From contig NZ_VDDA01000021.1 of assembly GCF_006151805.1 (NCBI RefSeq), positions 1-64,000 of the forward strand: a stretch of 64,000 bases of DNA, read 5' to 3'. Shown here one piece after another: positions 35,986 to 44,379 of the stretch. The notes below the pieces were generated by a model. That model was not told the origin of the DNA, did no database searches, and saw only the letters and a program-made list of their open reading frames with translations. Numbering within the stretch: position 1 is the first letter of the stretch; every line of letters begins with the position of its first letter. The translations under genes were made by a program, and so were the position numbers. The DNA is from Methylobacterium terricola. GTDB lineage: Bacteria > Pseudomonadota > Alphaproteobacteria > Rhizobiales > Beijerinckiaceae.

Positions 35986-36828
35986 GTGGAACGCCGTCGC
36001 TGGATGTTTCGTCACCCGCTTGTTATCCGGGTGACACACTGGGTCAACACGCTTGCTATCGCTATCCTGCTGATGAGCGGGCTGCAGATCTTCAATGCAC
36101 ATCCAGTTCTCTACTGGGGGCAGGTTTCAACCTTCGATCATCCTCTGCTGTCGATGACCTCAAGCGAGGACGATCCGCCGCGCGGCGTCACCAATATATT
36201 CGGGCGTTCCTACGACACTACCGGGTATCTTGGCGTGTCGCCGAGTGGCACCGGCGAACTCGCCGACCGCGGCTTCCCAAGTTGGATCACGCTGCCAGCC
36301 GACCAGGACCTCACCGGCGGGCGGCGCTGGCACTTCTTCTTCGCCTGGGTCCTCGTGCTCAACGGCCTCGCCTACCTCGCCTATGGCCTTGTGAGCGGTC
36401 AGCTCCGGTTCCGGCTGATCCCGACGCGCCATCAGCTTCGCCACTTCGGCGCGTCGGTCCGGGAACACCTGACATTGCGGTTCCCGCAAGGGGACGAAGC
36501 CAAGCGCTACAACGTCATTCAGAAGCTGACCTACCTCGTCGTGGTCGCCGTGCTGCTCCCGCTGCAGGTGCTGGCCGGCCTTGCGATGTCGCCCGCGATG
36601 AATGCCGCGGCGCCCTTCCTTCTCGACCTCTTCGGCGGTCGCCAGTCCGCCCGCACGGTGCATTTCGTGATCGCCGGCCTGCTCGTGCTCTTCGTCGTCG
36701 TGCACGTCGCATTGGTGTTCCTCTCGGGCTTCTGGAACAACATGCGCGGTATGCTCACGGGCTGGTTCGTGATCGCTCGCCAGATCCGGCCGCTGCGCGC
36801 GACGACACGCACAGGAGAACCAACGTGA
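35986..36828 (+). CDS. Cytochrome b561-type membrane subunit
   Basis: 280 residues from the GTG at 35986 (an ATG at 36004 is possible). Four to five TM segments: VIRVTHWVNTLAIAILLMSG, RRWHFFFAWVLVLNGLAYLA, YNVIQKLTYLVVVAVLLPLQ, and TVHFVIAGLLVLFVVVHVAL. His residues in the first two and the last helix are suitable haem-b ligands, as in the cytochrome b/b6-domain (Ni,Fe-hydrogenase cytochrome-b-like) family. It should pass quinol electrons to the molybdoenzyme gene that it overlaps by 4 bp (GTGA). Confidence 0.85.
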   Translation: MERRRWMFRHPLVIRVTHWVNTLAIAILLMSGLQIFNAHPVLYWGQVSTFDHPLLSMTSSEDDPPRGVTNIFGRSYDTTGYLGVSPSGTGELADRGFPSWITLPADQDLTGGRRWHFFFAWVLVLNGLAYLAYGLVSGQLRFRLIPTRHQLRHFGASVREHLTLRFPQGDEAKRYNVIQKLTYLVVVAVLLPLQVLAGLAMSPAMNAAAPFLLDLFGGRQSARTVHFVIAGLLVLFVVVHVALVFLSGFWNNMRGMLTGWFVIARQIRPLRATTRTGEPT

Positions 36829-37757
36829 GGCGTCTACCGAGCCGCCGAGGGCTCCTGCTCGGCGCGGCGAGCACGGCCCTGGCCGCCAGCCTCGGCGGCT
36901 GCGATCGGCTCGGGAACGAAGATTGGTTTCCGCGCACACTCGATACGGGTGAGGACGCCAATCTCTTCGTGCAACGTCTGCTCCTGCGCGAGGCGACCCT
37001 CGCCCCGGAGTACACGGCGGCCGAGATCTCCCCCTGGTTCAAGCCGAACGGTACGGAGAGCCCGCCCGATCGGGCTTACAAGGCTCTTGCCCGACGCGGT
37101 TTTCGAGACTTCCACCTCGTGGTGGACGGCTTGGTGGATCATCCGCTCAAGCTCTCACTTGCCGAGCTGCGTGCCCTGCCCTCGCGCACGCAGATCACCC
37201 GCCATGACTGCGTCGAGGGCTGGAGCTGCATCGGGGGATGGACGGGTGTGCCCCTGTCCGAGCTGCTGCAGCGGGCCGGACTGAAGCCGCAGGCCCGCTA
37301 CATCGTCTTCCACTGCGCCGACACGATGGAGGGCGGGGAGGCCGATAGTGCGGGTGATGGCGAGAGTGATGACGTGGGCGGTTCGGAACAAGCCAATCCA
37401 AACATGACCAAGCGGAGCGGCAACGCGGAGGATAAGCGCGATACGAACGGGCCGAGCGACGCCGAGGACAATCCGCCGAAGCGAACGTCGCCCTCATCGG
37501 AGCCCGTGCGCTACTACGAGAGCATCGATCTCGTGGATGCCTACCATCCGCAGACCATCCTGGCCTACGCCATGAACGGTCAGCCGCTGCCCGTGGCCCA
37601 TGGCGCGCCCTTGCGCCTGCGCCTGGAACGGCAGCTCGGCTACAAGCAGGCCAAGTACGTGATGCACATCGAGGTGGTCGAGAGCTACACCGCGATCGGT
37701 CGGGGCCAAGGCGGGTACTGGGAGGATCAAGGCTACGCCTGGTACGCAGGCATCTGA
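36825..37757 (+). CDS. Tat-exported molybdopterin oxidoreductase (sulfite oxidase/MsrP superfamily)
   Basis: 310 residues from the GTG at 36825. The N-terminus MRRLPSRRGLLLGAASTALA, then LGGC, is a twin-arginine signal with a possible lipobox. The core carries TRHDCVEGWSCIGGWTGVPL, where Cys129 is the likely molybdenum ligand, and later YYESIDLVDAYHPQTILAY. These are features of the sulfite-oxidase fold. Between residues 169 and 226 lies a hydrophilic insertion rich in Asp, Glu, Ser, Asn and Pro (e.g. GGEADSAGDGESDDVGGSEQ) not expected in the family. Electrons come from the overlapping cytochrome b. Substrate unknown. Confidence 0.85.
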   Translation: MRRLPSRRGLLLGAASTALAASLGGCDRLGNEDWFPRTLDTGEDANLFVQRLLLREATLAPEYTAAEISPWFKPNGTESPPDRAYKALARRGFRDFHLVVDGLVDHPLKLSLAELRALPSRTQITRHDCVEGWSCIGGWTGVPLSELLQRAGLKPQARYIVFHCADTMEGGEADSAGDGESDDVGGSEQANPNMTKRSGNAEDKRDTNGPSDAEDNPPKRTSPSSEPVRYYESIDLVDAYHPQTILAYAMNGQPLPVAHGAPLRLRLERQLGYKQAKYVMHIEVVESYTAIGRGQGGYWEDQGYAWYAGI

Positions 37758-37794
37758 GAAGAACCGAGGCTGCCCGAAAGATATGGTACTTCGG

Positions 37795-37820
37795 GACCCC
37801 GTCGCCAAGGCGACGGGGTC
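37795..37820. terminator. Bidirectional terminator hairpin
   Basis: GACCCCGTCGCC and GGCGACGGGGTC form a perfect 12-bp stem with a 2-base gap between the molybdoenzyme gene and the convergent porin gene, so it can end both transcripts. Confidence 0.75.
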
Positions 37821-37862
37821 AGATCTCGAAAGCGTTACAGGCCCTGATTGATTGCCTGACGA

Positions 37863-38720
37863 CTAGAACGTGCCAAACTTATAGTTCAGCCCAGCGCGTA
37901 CGAGATCACCATCGTTTCGCACACGCGCGCTGTAATTGCCTGGGCCGCCGTTGACACCAGGAATGGCGAAGCGGTCACCGCCAAGATTGTAGTGCAGGTA
38001 CTCGGCCTTCAGCGTCACCGCACTCGAGCGGAAGAAGTTGAAGAACGAGTCGGTGGGCAGCGCATACTCAATACCACCGCCGTAGGCGTAGCCGGTCTGG
38101 ATGTCGTTCTGCCGCCCGTTGAAGAACGGAATTGTGCCGTTCGGAGCGAAGAAGGTCACGCGGTTGTTGACGCCGCCGTAGGCGAAGCCGCCCGTGCCGT
38201 AGACCATGAAGCGGTCGAAGGCATAGCCGACGCGCCCGCGTACGGTGCCGAGGAAGTCGAGGCCGCCTTGGTAGGTGTTGACCCGCGTGGTGGCGACCGC
38301 GCCGGGCGTGACGAGCGGGCCAAAGTTCGTGGTGTTGCTCAGCGTGCGGATCCGGTTGAGGTCGGTATAGGCGGCGTCCGCCTCGATACCGATCACGAAG
38401 CCTGAGCCCGGCGTGAATTGATAATTGTAGCCGATCTGGCCGCCGCCGGTGAACCCATCGTTACGCACGCGGGCCGCGGTCGGGCGCAGGCCGACGGCGA
38501 GCGCGGCGTTGTTGTTGGCGAGGTCGCCGGTCGTGCGGTCGAAGCGGGTATCGCCGTCGAAGACGTAGCCGGCGTTGATGCCGAAGTAGGCACCGGTCCA
38601 GGTGAACACCGGGGCGACCGGCGTGAACACTGGGGGCGCTGCGCGGCGGGGCAGGTCGGCGGCCAGGGCCGCGCTGGAGGTCGCGATGGCCGCGCTGGTC
38701 AGAAGAAGCTTCTTGAGCAT
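37863..38720 (-). CDS. Outer-membrane beta-barrel porin (Omp25/31-type)
   Basis: 285 residues from the ATG at 38720. Signal peptide MLKKLLLTSAAIATSSAALA, then ADLPRRAAPP. The mature part is an eight-stranded barrel of the Omp25/OmpW type: WTGAYFGINAGYVFDGDTRF, GFTGGGQIGYNYQF, GSGFVIGIEADAAY, and the C-terminal LVRAGLNYKFGTF with the terminal Phe. This family is abundant in Rhizobiales. Single-gene transcription unit with the hairpin at 37795 as its terminator. An upstream ATG at 38750 would extend before the signal peptide and is unlikely. Confidence 0.9.
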   Translation of the reverse strand: MLKKLLLTSAAIATSSAALAADLPRRAAPPVFTPVAPVFTWTGAYFGINAGYVFDGDTRFDRTTGDLANNNAALAVGLRPTAARVRNDGFTGGGQIGYNYQFTPGSGFVIGIEADAAYTDLNRIRTLSNTTNFGPLVTPGAVATTRVNTYQGGLDFLGTVRGRVGYAFDRFMVYGTGGFAYGGVNNRVTFFAPNGTIPFFNGRQNDIQTGYAYGGGIEYALPTDSFFNFFRSSAVTLKAEYLHYNLGGDRFAIPGVNGGPGNYSARVRNDGDLVRAGLNYKFGTF

Positions 38721-39684
38721 CGGTGTCACCTGGGTTCGGGCTGATCTCACCGCCGGCCTGAACCGTGGCTATGAGCATAACGTCGAGCTTAAGCGCGATG
38801 GTTCAATCATCTCAGTCGAAAACAGGTCGCAGGTGGCCCTTTAAAATCTGGTGTGGCTTCAAAGACGCATTTTGGTTTGGTGACGCGGAAGGCCTGGAAA
38901 TGCTCGTCGTACACGTGTCAACAAAACGACCCGTTCCTGACAGGCCAGCTGGTCGGCCAAGGCTGACGCGCCTTACGCGCCAGCCGCGCGTGCGGGAGGA
39001 TGTCAGGAAACCCCGCCTCCTATTCAAACGTCAGGAAAACGCTCACCGAGCTTGACAGCCGTGGCCCTCTGTCCGGTCCATTGAGGCCTGCCTCATCGGA
39101 CCGGTCCAACTCAGGTCCACATGAGCGGCATTCCAGATCGGACCGCGTCGTTGGTGGAGGTTACAGATCCATCTGGACTGGTCATGCGCGACCGGCATGT
39201 CCTTATGGGTATACCAATACGGATAGAAGGCGATGCGACGGGCAGGCGCCGGTTCAATCAGATGGTTCACCTGGTGCCAGTTCAGTTTGGCCGGTCTGGT
39301 AGGTTTCTCCGGGCCGCCCCGAGGCTGGTTAACGAAGGGCATGCCCAACCTGAACCATCACGAGACGCCCGATGCGGGCACTTGCAACGGCCAGGGCCTG
39401 CGGCAGCGGCTGCGCGACGAGGATCTGCTCACCCGGATCCGCATCACGCGGATAGTGCTGGCGGCAGCCCACCGCGATATAGCTCGGCCTAATCTCAACG
39501 TATTTGTCTGGAATGTTACACAATCATAACGCGAGTTGCGCTAACACATGCACTTGAAAATAACATGTTATAATCTGATACCATAACTAATAATTAACAA
39601 TATATATCAAGTCTAAATCGTCATCAGACCTGGTCGGTAGCGCGCAGCGGATCGATCGGCCACTCACGCACCGGCATTCTCCCA
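38721..39684. other. Relic-rich intergenic region
   Basis: About 960 bp. It includes an HNH fragment at 39386-39478. The part 39500-39650 is AT-rich, upstream of the receptor gene. The rest (38900-39350) is GC-rich and contains open frames with no recognisable family. No intact gene is supported. Confidence 0.45.
39386..39478 (+). pseudogene. HNH endonuclease fragment
   Basis: Encodes RQRLRDEDLLTRIRITRIVL, then AAAHRD, matching the middle of the HNH genes at 8950 and 42718 (RLRDEDLLARIRIT.VVLAAAHR). About 31 codons are left; no first Cys pair or catalytic end. Confidence 0.75.
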
Positions 39685-41370
39685 ATGCGCCTCTCAATCA
39701 AAAATACACTGGCCTACTTATTCGGTGGGTTGGCGCTTATTTCATGCACTCAAGGCGCTGTTGCTTTGATCAAATTGTCTAGCATCCGGCACAGCGTTGC
39801 TGAAGTCGCACAAAACTGGATGCCGTCTGTTTCAGCAACCAATGCAATTCGAGCTGAGATTGATCAAATTCGCATCAAACAGTACCGCCTCATCAGTGAC
39901 GGAGCCAATGAGCAGCACCGCTTGGAAAATCGCAGCCAATTTGAAATGAGCGTTGATCGTGCTGCAAAAGCGCGGGCTCGGTACGAACCACTCATATCAT
40001 CAGCGGAAGAGCGCGCGCTCTATGAAATCTTTTCTGCCGATTGGATAAAATACAACCAAGTTGCAAGCGAGATCCTGCGCCTTGTAGTGTCTGGTCAAAC
40101 AAGTAAGGCGGCGGAGACGCTGTTAAGCACACAAAATGTTGCTATTTATGATGCGATGCGTGAGACGCTCAATCGCATTGTTGCTCTGAACGAACGCGGT
40201 GCCCAACGTGACGCTGATGCCAGCGTCACTGCTGCGGCTGCCGCTACACTGGTGTCAGCCTTGGCTGTCGGCTTGGGTCTGGCCGCGGCTCTAGGCGCAA
40301 TGCTCTTCGGCCTACTGCGGATCGCGCGCCCTCTGGCTCGTATGACCGACATGATGCGCATCCTGGCATCCGGGGATGCCGCAGCGCATATTCCCTACGG
40401 CGATCGGCGGGACGAAATCGGCGCCATGGCTGCAGCGGTTCAGGTGTTCAAGGACAACCTGATCCACACGCGTCAGCTCGAGGAGGAGACGGCGCTCGCC
40501 CGCGCTTCAGCAGAGGAGCAGCGCCGCGCCGGAATGCGCCAGATGGCCGACAGCTTCGAGGCTGCGGTGGGCAGCATTGTCGGTATGGTGTCCGCGTCAG
40601 CGACCGAGCTGCAGGCGACCGCCCAGACCATGACCGCTACTGCGACCGAGACGGCCGCTCAGTCCACCGCCGTCGCAGCGGCTGCTGAAGAGGCGTCCGC
40701 GAACGTTGGCACCGTCGCGGCGGCGGCTGAAGAACTCGGCGCGTCCGTCCAGGAGATCGGCCGTCAGGTCGATGGCTCGGCCCGACTCGCGCAGGCCGCC
40801 GTCGCTGAGGCCGGGCAGACGGCGCATCAAGTTCGGGCGCTGACCGAGGCGACCGCCCGCATCGGCGACGTCGTCGGCATGATCTCGTCGATTGCTGCGC
40901 AGACGAACCTGCTGGCGCTCAACGCCACGATCGAGGCCGCCCGCGCTGGCGAGGCGGGCCGCGGCTTCGCGGTCGTTGCTGCCGAGGTCAAGCAGTTGGC
41001 GGGGCAGACCGCGAAGGCAACAGATGAGATCACGGGCCAGATCGCGGCGATCCAGGCCTCGACCGGCCAGGCGGCCGGCGCGATCGGCAAGATCACGACG
41101 CGGATCGAGGAGATCTCGGGTGTCGCCACCTCGATCGCCGCGGCGGTGGAGGAGCAGGGCGCGGCGACCCAGGAGATCGTGCGCAACGTCTCCCAGGCGG
41201 CGGCCGGCACCGGCGAGGTGACAGGCAACATCGTGGGTGTGGCACGTGCATCCGAGGATACGGGAGCAGCAGCGTCACAGGTGCTTGGAGCGGCCGGCGA
41301 GCTGTCGCGCCAGGCCGAGCACCTCTCAGCCGAGGTCGCGCGCTTCCTCAATACCGTGCGGGCGGCCTGA
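39685..41370 (+). CDS. Methyl-accepting chemotaxis protein with helical-bundle sensor, copy 2
   Basis: 561 residues: TM1 (NTLAYLFGGLALISCTQGAV), a periplasmic helical-bundle sensor of about 150 residues (SVSATNAIRAEIDQIRIKQY, four-helix-bundle like), TM2 (VSALAVGLGLAAALGAMLFG), HAMP, and a long signalling hairpin with QTNLLALNATIEAARAGEAG. The cytoplasmic half from DRRDEIGAMAAAVQVFKDNL onward is nearly identical in protein sequence to the receptor at 12401 while the sensor half is unrelated and clearly more AT-rich (domain swap). It feeds CheA. Confidence 0.9.
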   Translation: MRLSIKNTLAYLFGGLALISCTQGAVALIKLSSIRHSVAEVAQNWMPSVSATNAIRAEIDQIRIKQYRLISDGANEQHRLENRSQFEMSVDRAAKARARYEPLISSAEERALYEIFSADWIKYNQVASEILRLVVSGQTSKAAETLLSTQNVAIYDAMRETLNRIVALNERGAQRDADASVTAAAAATLVSALAVGLGLAAALGAMLFGLLRIARPLARMTDMMRILASGDAAAHIPYGDRRDEIGAMAAAVQVFKDNLIHTRQLEEETALARASAEEQRRAGMRQMADSFEAAVGSIVGMVSASATELQATAQTMTATATETAAQSTAVAAAAEEASANVGTVAAAAEELGASVQEIGRQVDGSARLAQAAVAEAGQTAHQVRALTEATARIGDVVGMISSIAAQTNLLALNATIEAARAGEAGRGFAVVAAEVKQLAGQTAKATDEITGQIAAIQASTGQAAGAIGKITTRIEEISGVATSIAAAVEEQGAATQEIVRNVSQAAAGTGEVTGNIVGVARASEDTGAAASQVLGAAGELSRQAEHLSAEVARFLNTVRAA

Positions 41371-41468
41371 TGTTCTCAGGGTTGAGGTGCCGCAATAGAC
41401 TCGCGCAGTCACAGCCCTAACTGATCACCCGTCACACCAGCCTGCCATCCGCTCCGCTGGCGTCACCT

Positions 41469-41508
41469 GCGAGCCGGGCCTCCTCTCGGAGGGAGTACCC
41501 CGGCTCGC
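41469..41508 (+). terminator. Hairpin downstream of the chemotaxis receptor
   Basis: GCGAGCCGGG (41469-41478) pairs with CCCGGCTCGC (41499-41508), a perfect 10-bp stem, about 100 bp after the receptor stop, followed by TGCCCTTTC. Confidence 0.5.
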
Positions 41509-41515
41509 TGCCCTT

Positions 41516-41731
41516 TCAGGCTATCCTGGCAAGGATGCGGCTGACCTGCACGGGCGTCCAAAGACTTCCACGGGCTGTGGGGATGCTGCGAGCATTCAAA
41601 GCGTCAGCGACAGACTGTAACTGGTCGATAATGAGGGTTAAATCGGCGGCGTGTCGCTTGACTCGCTCCTGACGTACGCGGATGCTAGTCTCCCGGCGTT
41701 TAGCCATGAAGCGATCGATCCCAGTTCTCAT
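41516..41731 (-). pseudogene. Serine-recombinase C-terminal remnant
   Basis: 71 codons with ALNARSIPTARGSLWTPVQV, then SRILARIA, the end of the recombinase/resolvase DNA-binding region as I remember it (LNARGIPTARGG.W...QV..IL.R). The catalytic N-terminal domain with the Ser is missing. It could still be translated as a short protein. Confidence 0.5.
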
Positions 41732-41763
41732 GCCTGCTCTGCTGCCGCGCTGTGGTTTCCCTA

Positions 41764-41841
41764 ACCTGTGCTTGGATCATTAGCCAGGACCGGGCCAGTG
41801 TAGGCCAGGGCGGCCATGTACACCGAGTGGCCAACCGCGTC
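41764..41841 (-). pseudogene. DUF6894 C-terminal remnant
   Basis: The end of a minus-strand frame reads DAVGHSVYMAALAYTGPVLA, then NDPSTG, matching the family end DEDGRPVYTATLSYSGLVLAR seen at 8.17 kb. About 26 codons are left, without the FF start motif. It lies near block B of the duplication, as the intact family member lies within block A. Confidence 0.5.
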
Positions 41842-41952
41842 GTGGCTTCTGGCGAGTTTTCCGGAGGCTAACCGGTACCTCTCATGTAGCAAATAAGTCA
41901 CGGACGCGCGCCTGATGACTGCGTATGCTCGCCTAAAATAGGGGGGTGAAGT

Positions 41953-42144
41953 ATGTGCGGATCTAAAATAGAAGCGCGAGGCAAGCTCACCGTCATCAAC
42001 AATCCAGCCAGTAGGCCGCCAGCTCTTGTCATCGCTGTGCTGCTTGGGTTGGTAGCAACAGGATTGACGATCCAAGCTGAAGCCCTCGGAATTGTCCATC
42101 TGCCTGACCAAATACCCTCTGCGCTCCGTTTGCCCTCATGGTAA
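41953..42144 (+). CDS. Possible small membrane protein
   Basis: 63 residues with one hydrophobic segment (RPPALVIAVLLGLVATGLTI). GGGGGG lies upstream. The frame may be incidental; no family recognised. Confidence 0.35.
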   Translation: MCGSKIEARGKLTVINNPASRPPALVIAVLLGLVATGLTIQAEALGIVHLPDQIPSALRLPSW

Positions 42145-42276
42145 GCGCCTGAAACCGTAGGGCGAGCCTCCGCGCATAGCTCCTTACGATGCCCCGTGAC
42201 GATTTTCGCTGGCCTGTTATGAATTTCTGCAGACCGACCGCCTCACCACTCGGGCCCACTCGAGGAGGCGCGAGCA

Positions 42277-42522
42277 ATGTCGATCACCGTTGATTGGTTC
42301 TGGACCCCAGAACCAGACGGTCGCTCTCGAGTGCGACAGGTCTACTGTGATGACAAACTGATCGGGCGTGTGCGCCGTCGGCAGAAAGACAAAGATGGTC
42401 TCATCCAGGAGTGGTTCATCGCCGAGCGGCTGGAAGGTGCTTTCTACACGCCAGTCAATGGTGAGCATCCGACCTTCAAGGCGGCGCTAAACCGGTTCAC
42501 AATGCACGGCGTGGCGCGGTGA
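42277..42522 (+). CDS. Small hypothetical protein
   Basis: 81 residues from the ATG at 42277, with GAGGAGG eleven bases upstream: MSITVDWFWTPEPDGRSRVR, then QVYCDDKLIGRVRRRQKDKD and FIAERLEGAFYTP. Looks like a small beta-rich protein. No domain assigned. It sits just before block B. Confidence 0.55.
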   Translation: MSITVDWFWTPEPDGRSRVRQVYCDDKLIGRVRRRQKDKDGLIQEWFIAERLEGAFYTPVNGEHPTFKAALNRFTMHGVAR

Positions 42523-42717
42523 GCCATCCTCCCGCCGACCCCGAACCGCTTGACGTCATCGCCCCCGAGCTGCACGAGCGCTCCCGAACTACAATGCAAC
42601 CACGCTTCGTGCTTGTGTGTCTGTGCAAGCGCGGATCGCCGACCTGGTAGGATGGGCTTAACCACCAAACGGGCTAGGCTTCCCTCGAATAGCAGGCCTC
42701 CGACTCGGGGAGTAGGG

Positions 42718-43146
42718 ATGCCTATCCGGCCGGAGCACCGCTTCTTCTACCCCATCGACTGGCCGCAGCTCTCCGACGCGATCCGCTTCCGCCGGGCGCG
42801 GGGCCGGTGCGAGGAATGCGCCCGTCCGCACCTGCAGCGGGTCTTCCACCTCGGCGACGGCCGGTGGTGGGATGCCGAGATCTCCGGCTGGCGCGATGGT
42901 CAGGGGCGCCGGCTCCGGCAGCGTGACGAGGACCTGCTCGCCCGGATCCGCATCACGAAGGTGGTGCTGGCAGCAGCTCACCGTAACCACGACACGGCCA
43001 ACAACGAGGACGCCAACCTGGCGGCGTTCTGCCAGCGCTGCCACATGCTGCACGACCGCGACGAGCATCAGCGCCGCCGCTGGCGCACGCTGTTCCGGCG
43101 CAAAGCGCTGGGTGACCTGTTCCAGGGGCCGTATCCAACGGCTTGA
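42718..43146 (+). CDS. HNH endonuclease-like protein, copy B
   Basis: 142 residues from the ATG at 42718 (MPIRPEHRFFYPIDWPQLSD). Zinc Cys pairs in RCEECARPH and FCQRCHML and the HNH residues are present. Copy B lacks two residues relative to copy A (RRLRQRDEDL versus RRLRTRLRDEDL). It is separated from the convergent PAS gene by only 36 bp, unlike block A where about 1.6 kb of other genes intervene. Confidence 0.8.
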   Translation: MPIRPEHRFFYPIDWPQLSDAIRFRRARGRCEECARPHLQRVFHLGDGRWWDAEISGWRDGQGRRLRQRDEDLLARIRITKVVLAAAHRNHDTANNEDANLAAFCQRCHMLHDRDEHQRRRWRTLFRRKALGDLFQGPYPTA

Positions 43147-43182
43147 GCTGAAACCTTCACCGGTCTCGGCAGCCGGCATCGT

Positions 43183-43785
43183 TCAAAGCTCCAGAGGTCC
43201 GATGCGGCAGGCAAGGGCGCGTCCAAGTGCCAAGAGCAGGGTGTCGACCGACCGGCGCAGTCCAAGCCTCTCCGGTCCAGCAAACTCATCGATGGCTTGC
43301 CGCGCCTGAATGGCACAGGCTGCCGCACGATCGAGGGGCATCTCGGTATCGTCCTCTACAAAGAAGAACGCGCGGTCTTCCACTCGCCCGTCGTGCTTGC
43401 TCTCGGTGATGTCGATGACGATGCCACGCCCGGTCATGCCCCCTGTACGCTCGTCACGCTCGTAGCGGCCCCGAGCGAGCACCCAACGCAGGTCACTGGG
43501 CCCAGGGAGTGTCCGGTATTCGATGACGAACAAGCCACCATGATCGCGTACGCGGTTGAGCTTGCCGAAGAATGCTGCCCGATCGTCCGGATGGATCACT
43601 CGAGAGTATGCCGCCAGTGGCAGGCCTCCGGCGGCCCGAACCGGATCCAAGCCGAACAGGGCGGCCGTCGTCGCATCGCTGACAGTGCGATCGGTGAGGG
43701 ACTCGGTCTCCCAAGTGCCGACCTGCGAGGCGGTCAGTGCGTCTGGCACGAAGGAGAGTACGGATCGGGTGACCTGGTTCGGCAT
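43183..43785 (-). CDS. PAS-domain protein, full-length copy B
   Basis: 200 residues: MPNQVTRSVLSFVPDALTAS, then a PAS fold (residues 20-130) with VIHPDDRAAFFGKLNRVRDH, EYRTLPGPSDLRWVLARGRY and GRGIVIDITESKHDGR, the typical PAS/PAC end. The C-terminal part (ACAIQARQAIDEFAGPERL) is helical. It has no kinase, GGDEF or HTH domain, so it may sense and bind a partner. Divergent from the MNVVSFP gene, whose promoter region is shared. Confidence 0.8.
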   Translation of the reverse strand: MPNQVTRSVLSFVPDALTASQVGTWETESLTDRTVSDATTAALFGLDPVRAAGGLPLAAYSRVIHPDDRAAFFGKLNRVRDHGGLFVIEYRTLPGPSDLRWVLARGRYERDERTGGMTGRGIVIDITESKHDGRVEDRAFFFVEDDTEMPLDRAAACAIQARQAIDEFAGPERLGLRRSVDTLLLALGRALACRIGPLEL

Positions 43786-43936
43786 GTCTCAAGCCTGCGA
43801 CGCACGCCAAGATTGCAGAACCTATCGAGGTTGTGGGACTTTTGTTCCATATGTGATTGACATTGGTGGAAGCGGAGAACACTGGGGATATATATTTTCC
43901 TAACCCTCGTTGGTTCCCGCGAGAGAGGAGGCGAGG
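43786..43936. promoter_or_regulatory. Divergent promoter region of block B
   Basis: Counterpart of 6836-6987. It contains a TATATATTTTCCTAA block and GAGAGAGGAGGCGAGG directly before the MNVVSFP start, the latter a strong ribosome site. Confidence 0.5.
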
Positions 43937-44281
43937 ATGAACGTAGTGTCATTCCCAGCCAAAATGCCGCGCCCATCTTCGGACGGGTTGCGTCGCTTGA
44001 ACGAGATCGCCGGCGTGCTCGGCGTATCCGTCGACACATTCAGTGCAACTGCTCAGCTTCATGTCCTGCACACGGGCGAGGACGGCGAGCGCTGGCTCCT
44101 AGAGCTCGATGGTCAAGGCACGCCTACAATACGCCTCGACAGTCCGGCAGCGGAGCAGGGCACGCCTGGGGAGAGCGTCCAAGCCTTCCTCGCTCGTGAG
44201 GTCGGGAGCCCCCAGCATCAAGCGCTTGCCGCGCTCATTGACCGCCTCCTCACGGGACATCTGCTGTTTGATGCCGGATAA
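43937..44281 (+). CDS. Conserved hypothetical protein, MNVVSFPAKMPRP family, copy B
   Basis: 114 residues from the ATG at 43937 (GGAGG eight bases upstream); an in-frame start at 43910 precedes the ribosome site. Same family as 6500-6835, with LRRLNEIAGVLGVSVDTF and FLAREVGSPQHQALAALIDR. No known domain. The A copy ends in HLAS, while this one continues HLLFDAG. Confidence 0.7.
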   Translation: MNVVSFPAKMPRPSSDGLRRLNEIAGVLGVSVDTFSATAQLHVLHTGEDGERWLLELDGQGTPTIRLDSPAAEQGTPGESVQAFLAREVGSPQHQALAALIDRLLTGHLLFDAG

Positions 44282-44379
44282 GCCGATCGACCGATACTGA
44301 AGCCGGCATCTGACGTCCGTGGCTTGGCTGTTCATCTCCCGCAGGCCAATGGTACCCTCTGGCCGGGTCGGAGAGGCAG

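Noticed and set aside
36282..36824. Frame continuing upstream of the molybdoenzyme start through the cytochrome b gene
   Set aside because: That part is Arg/Pro-rich nonsense in the frame; the Tat signal and GTGA overlap show the true start at 36825.
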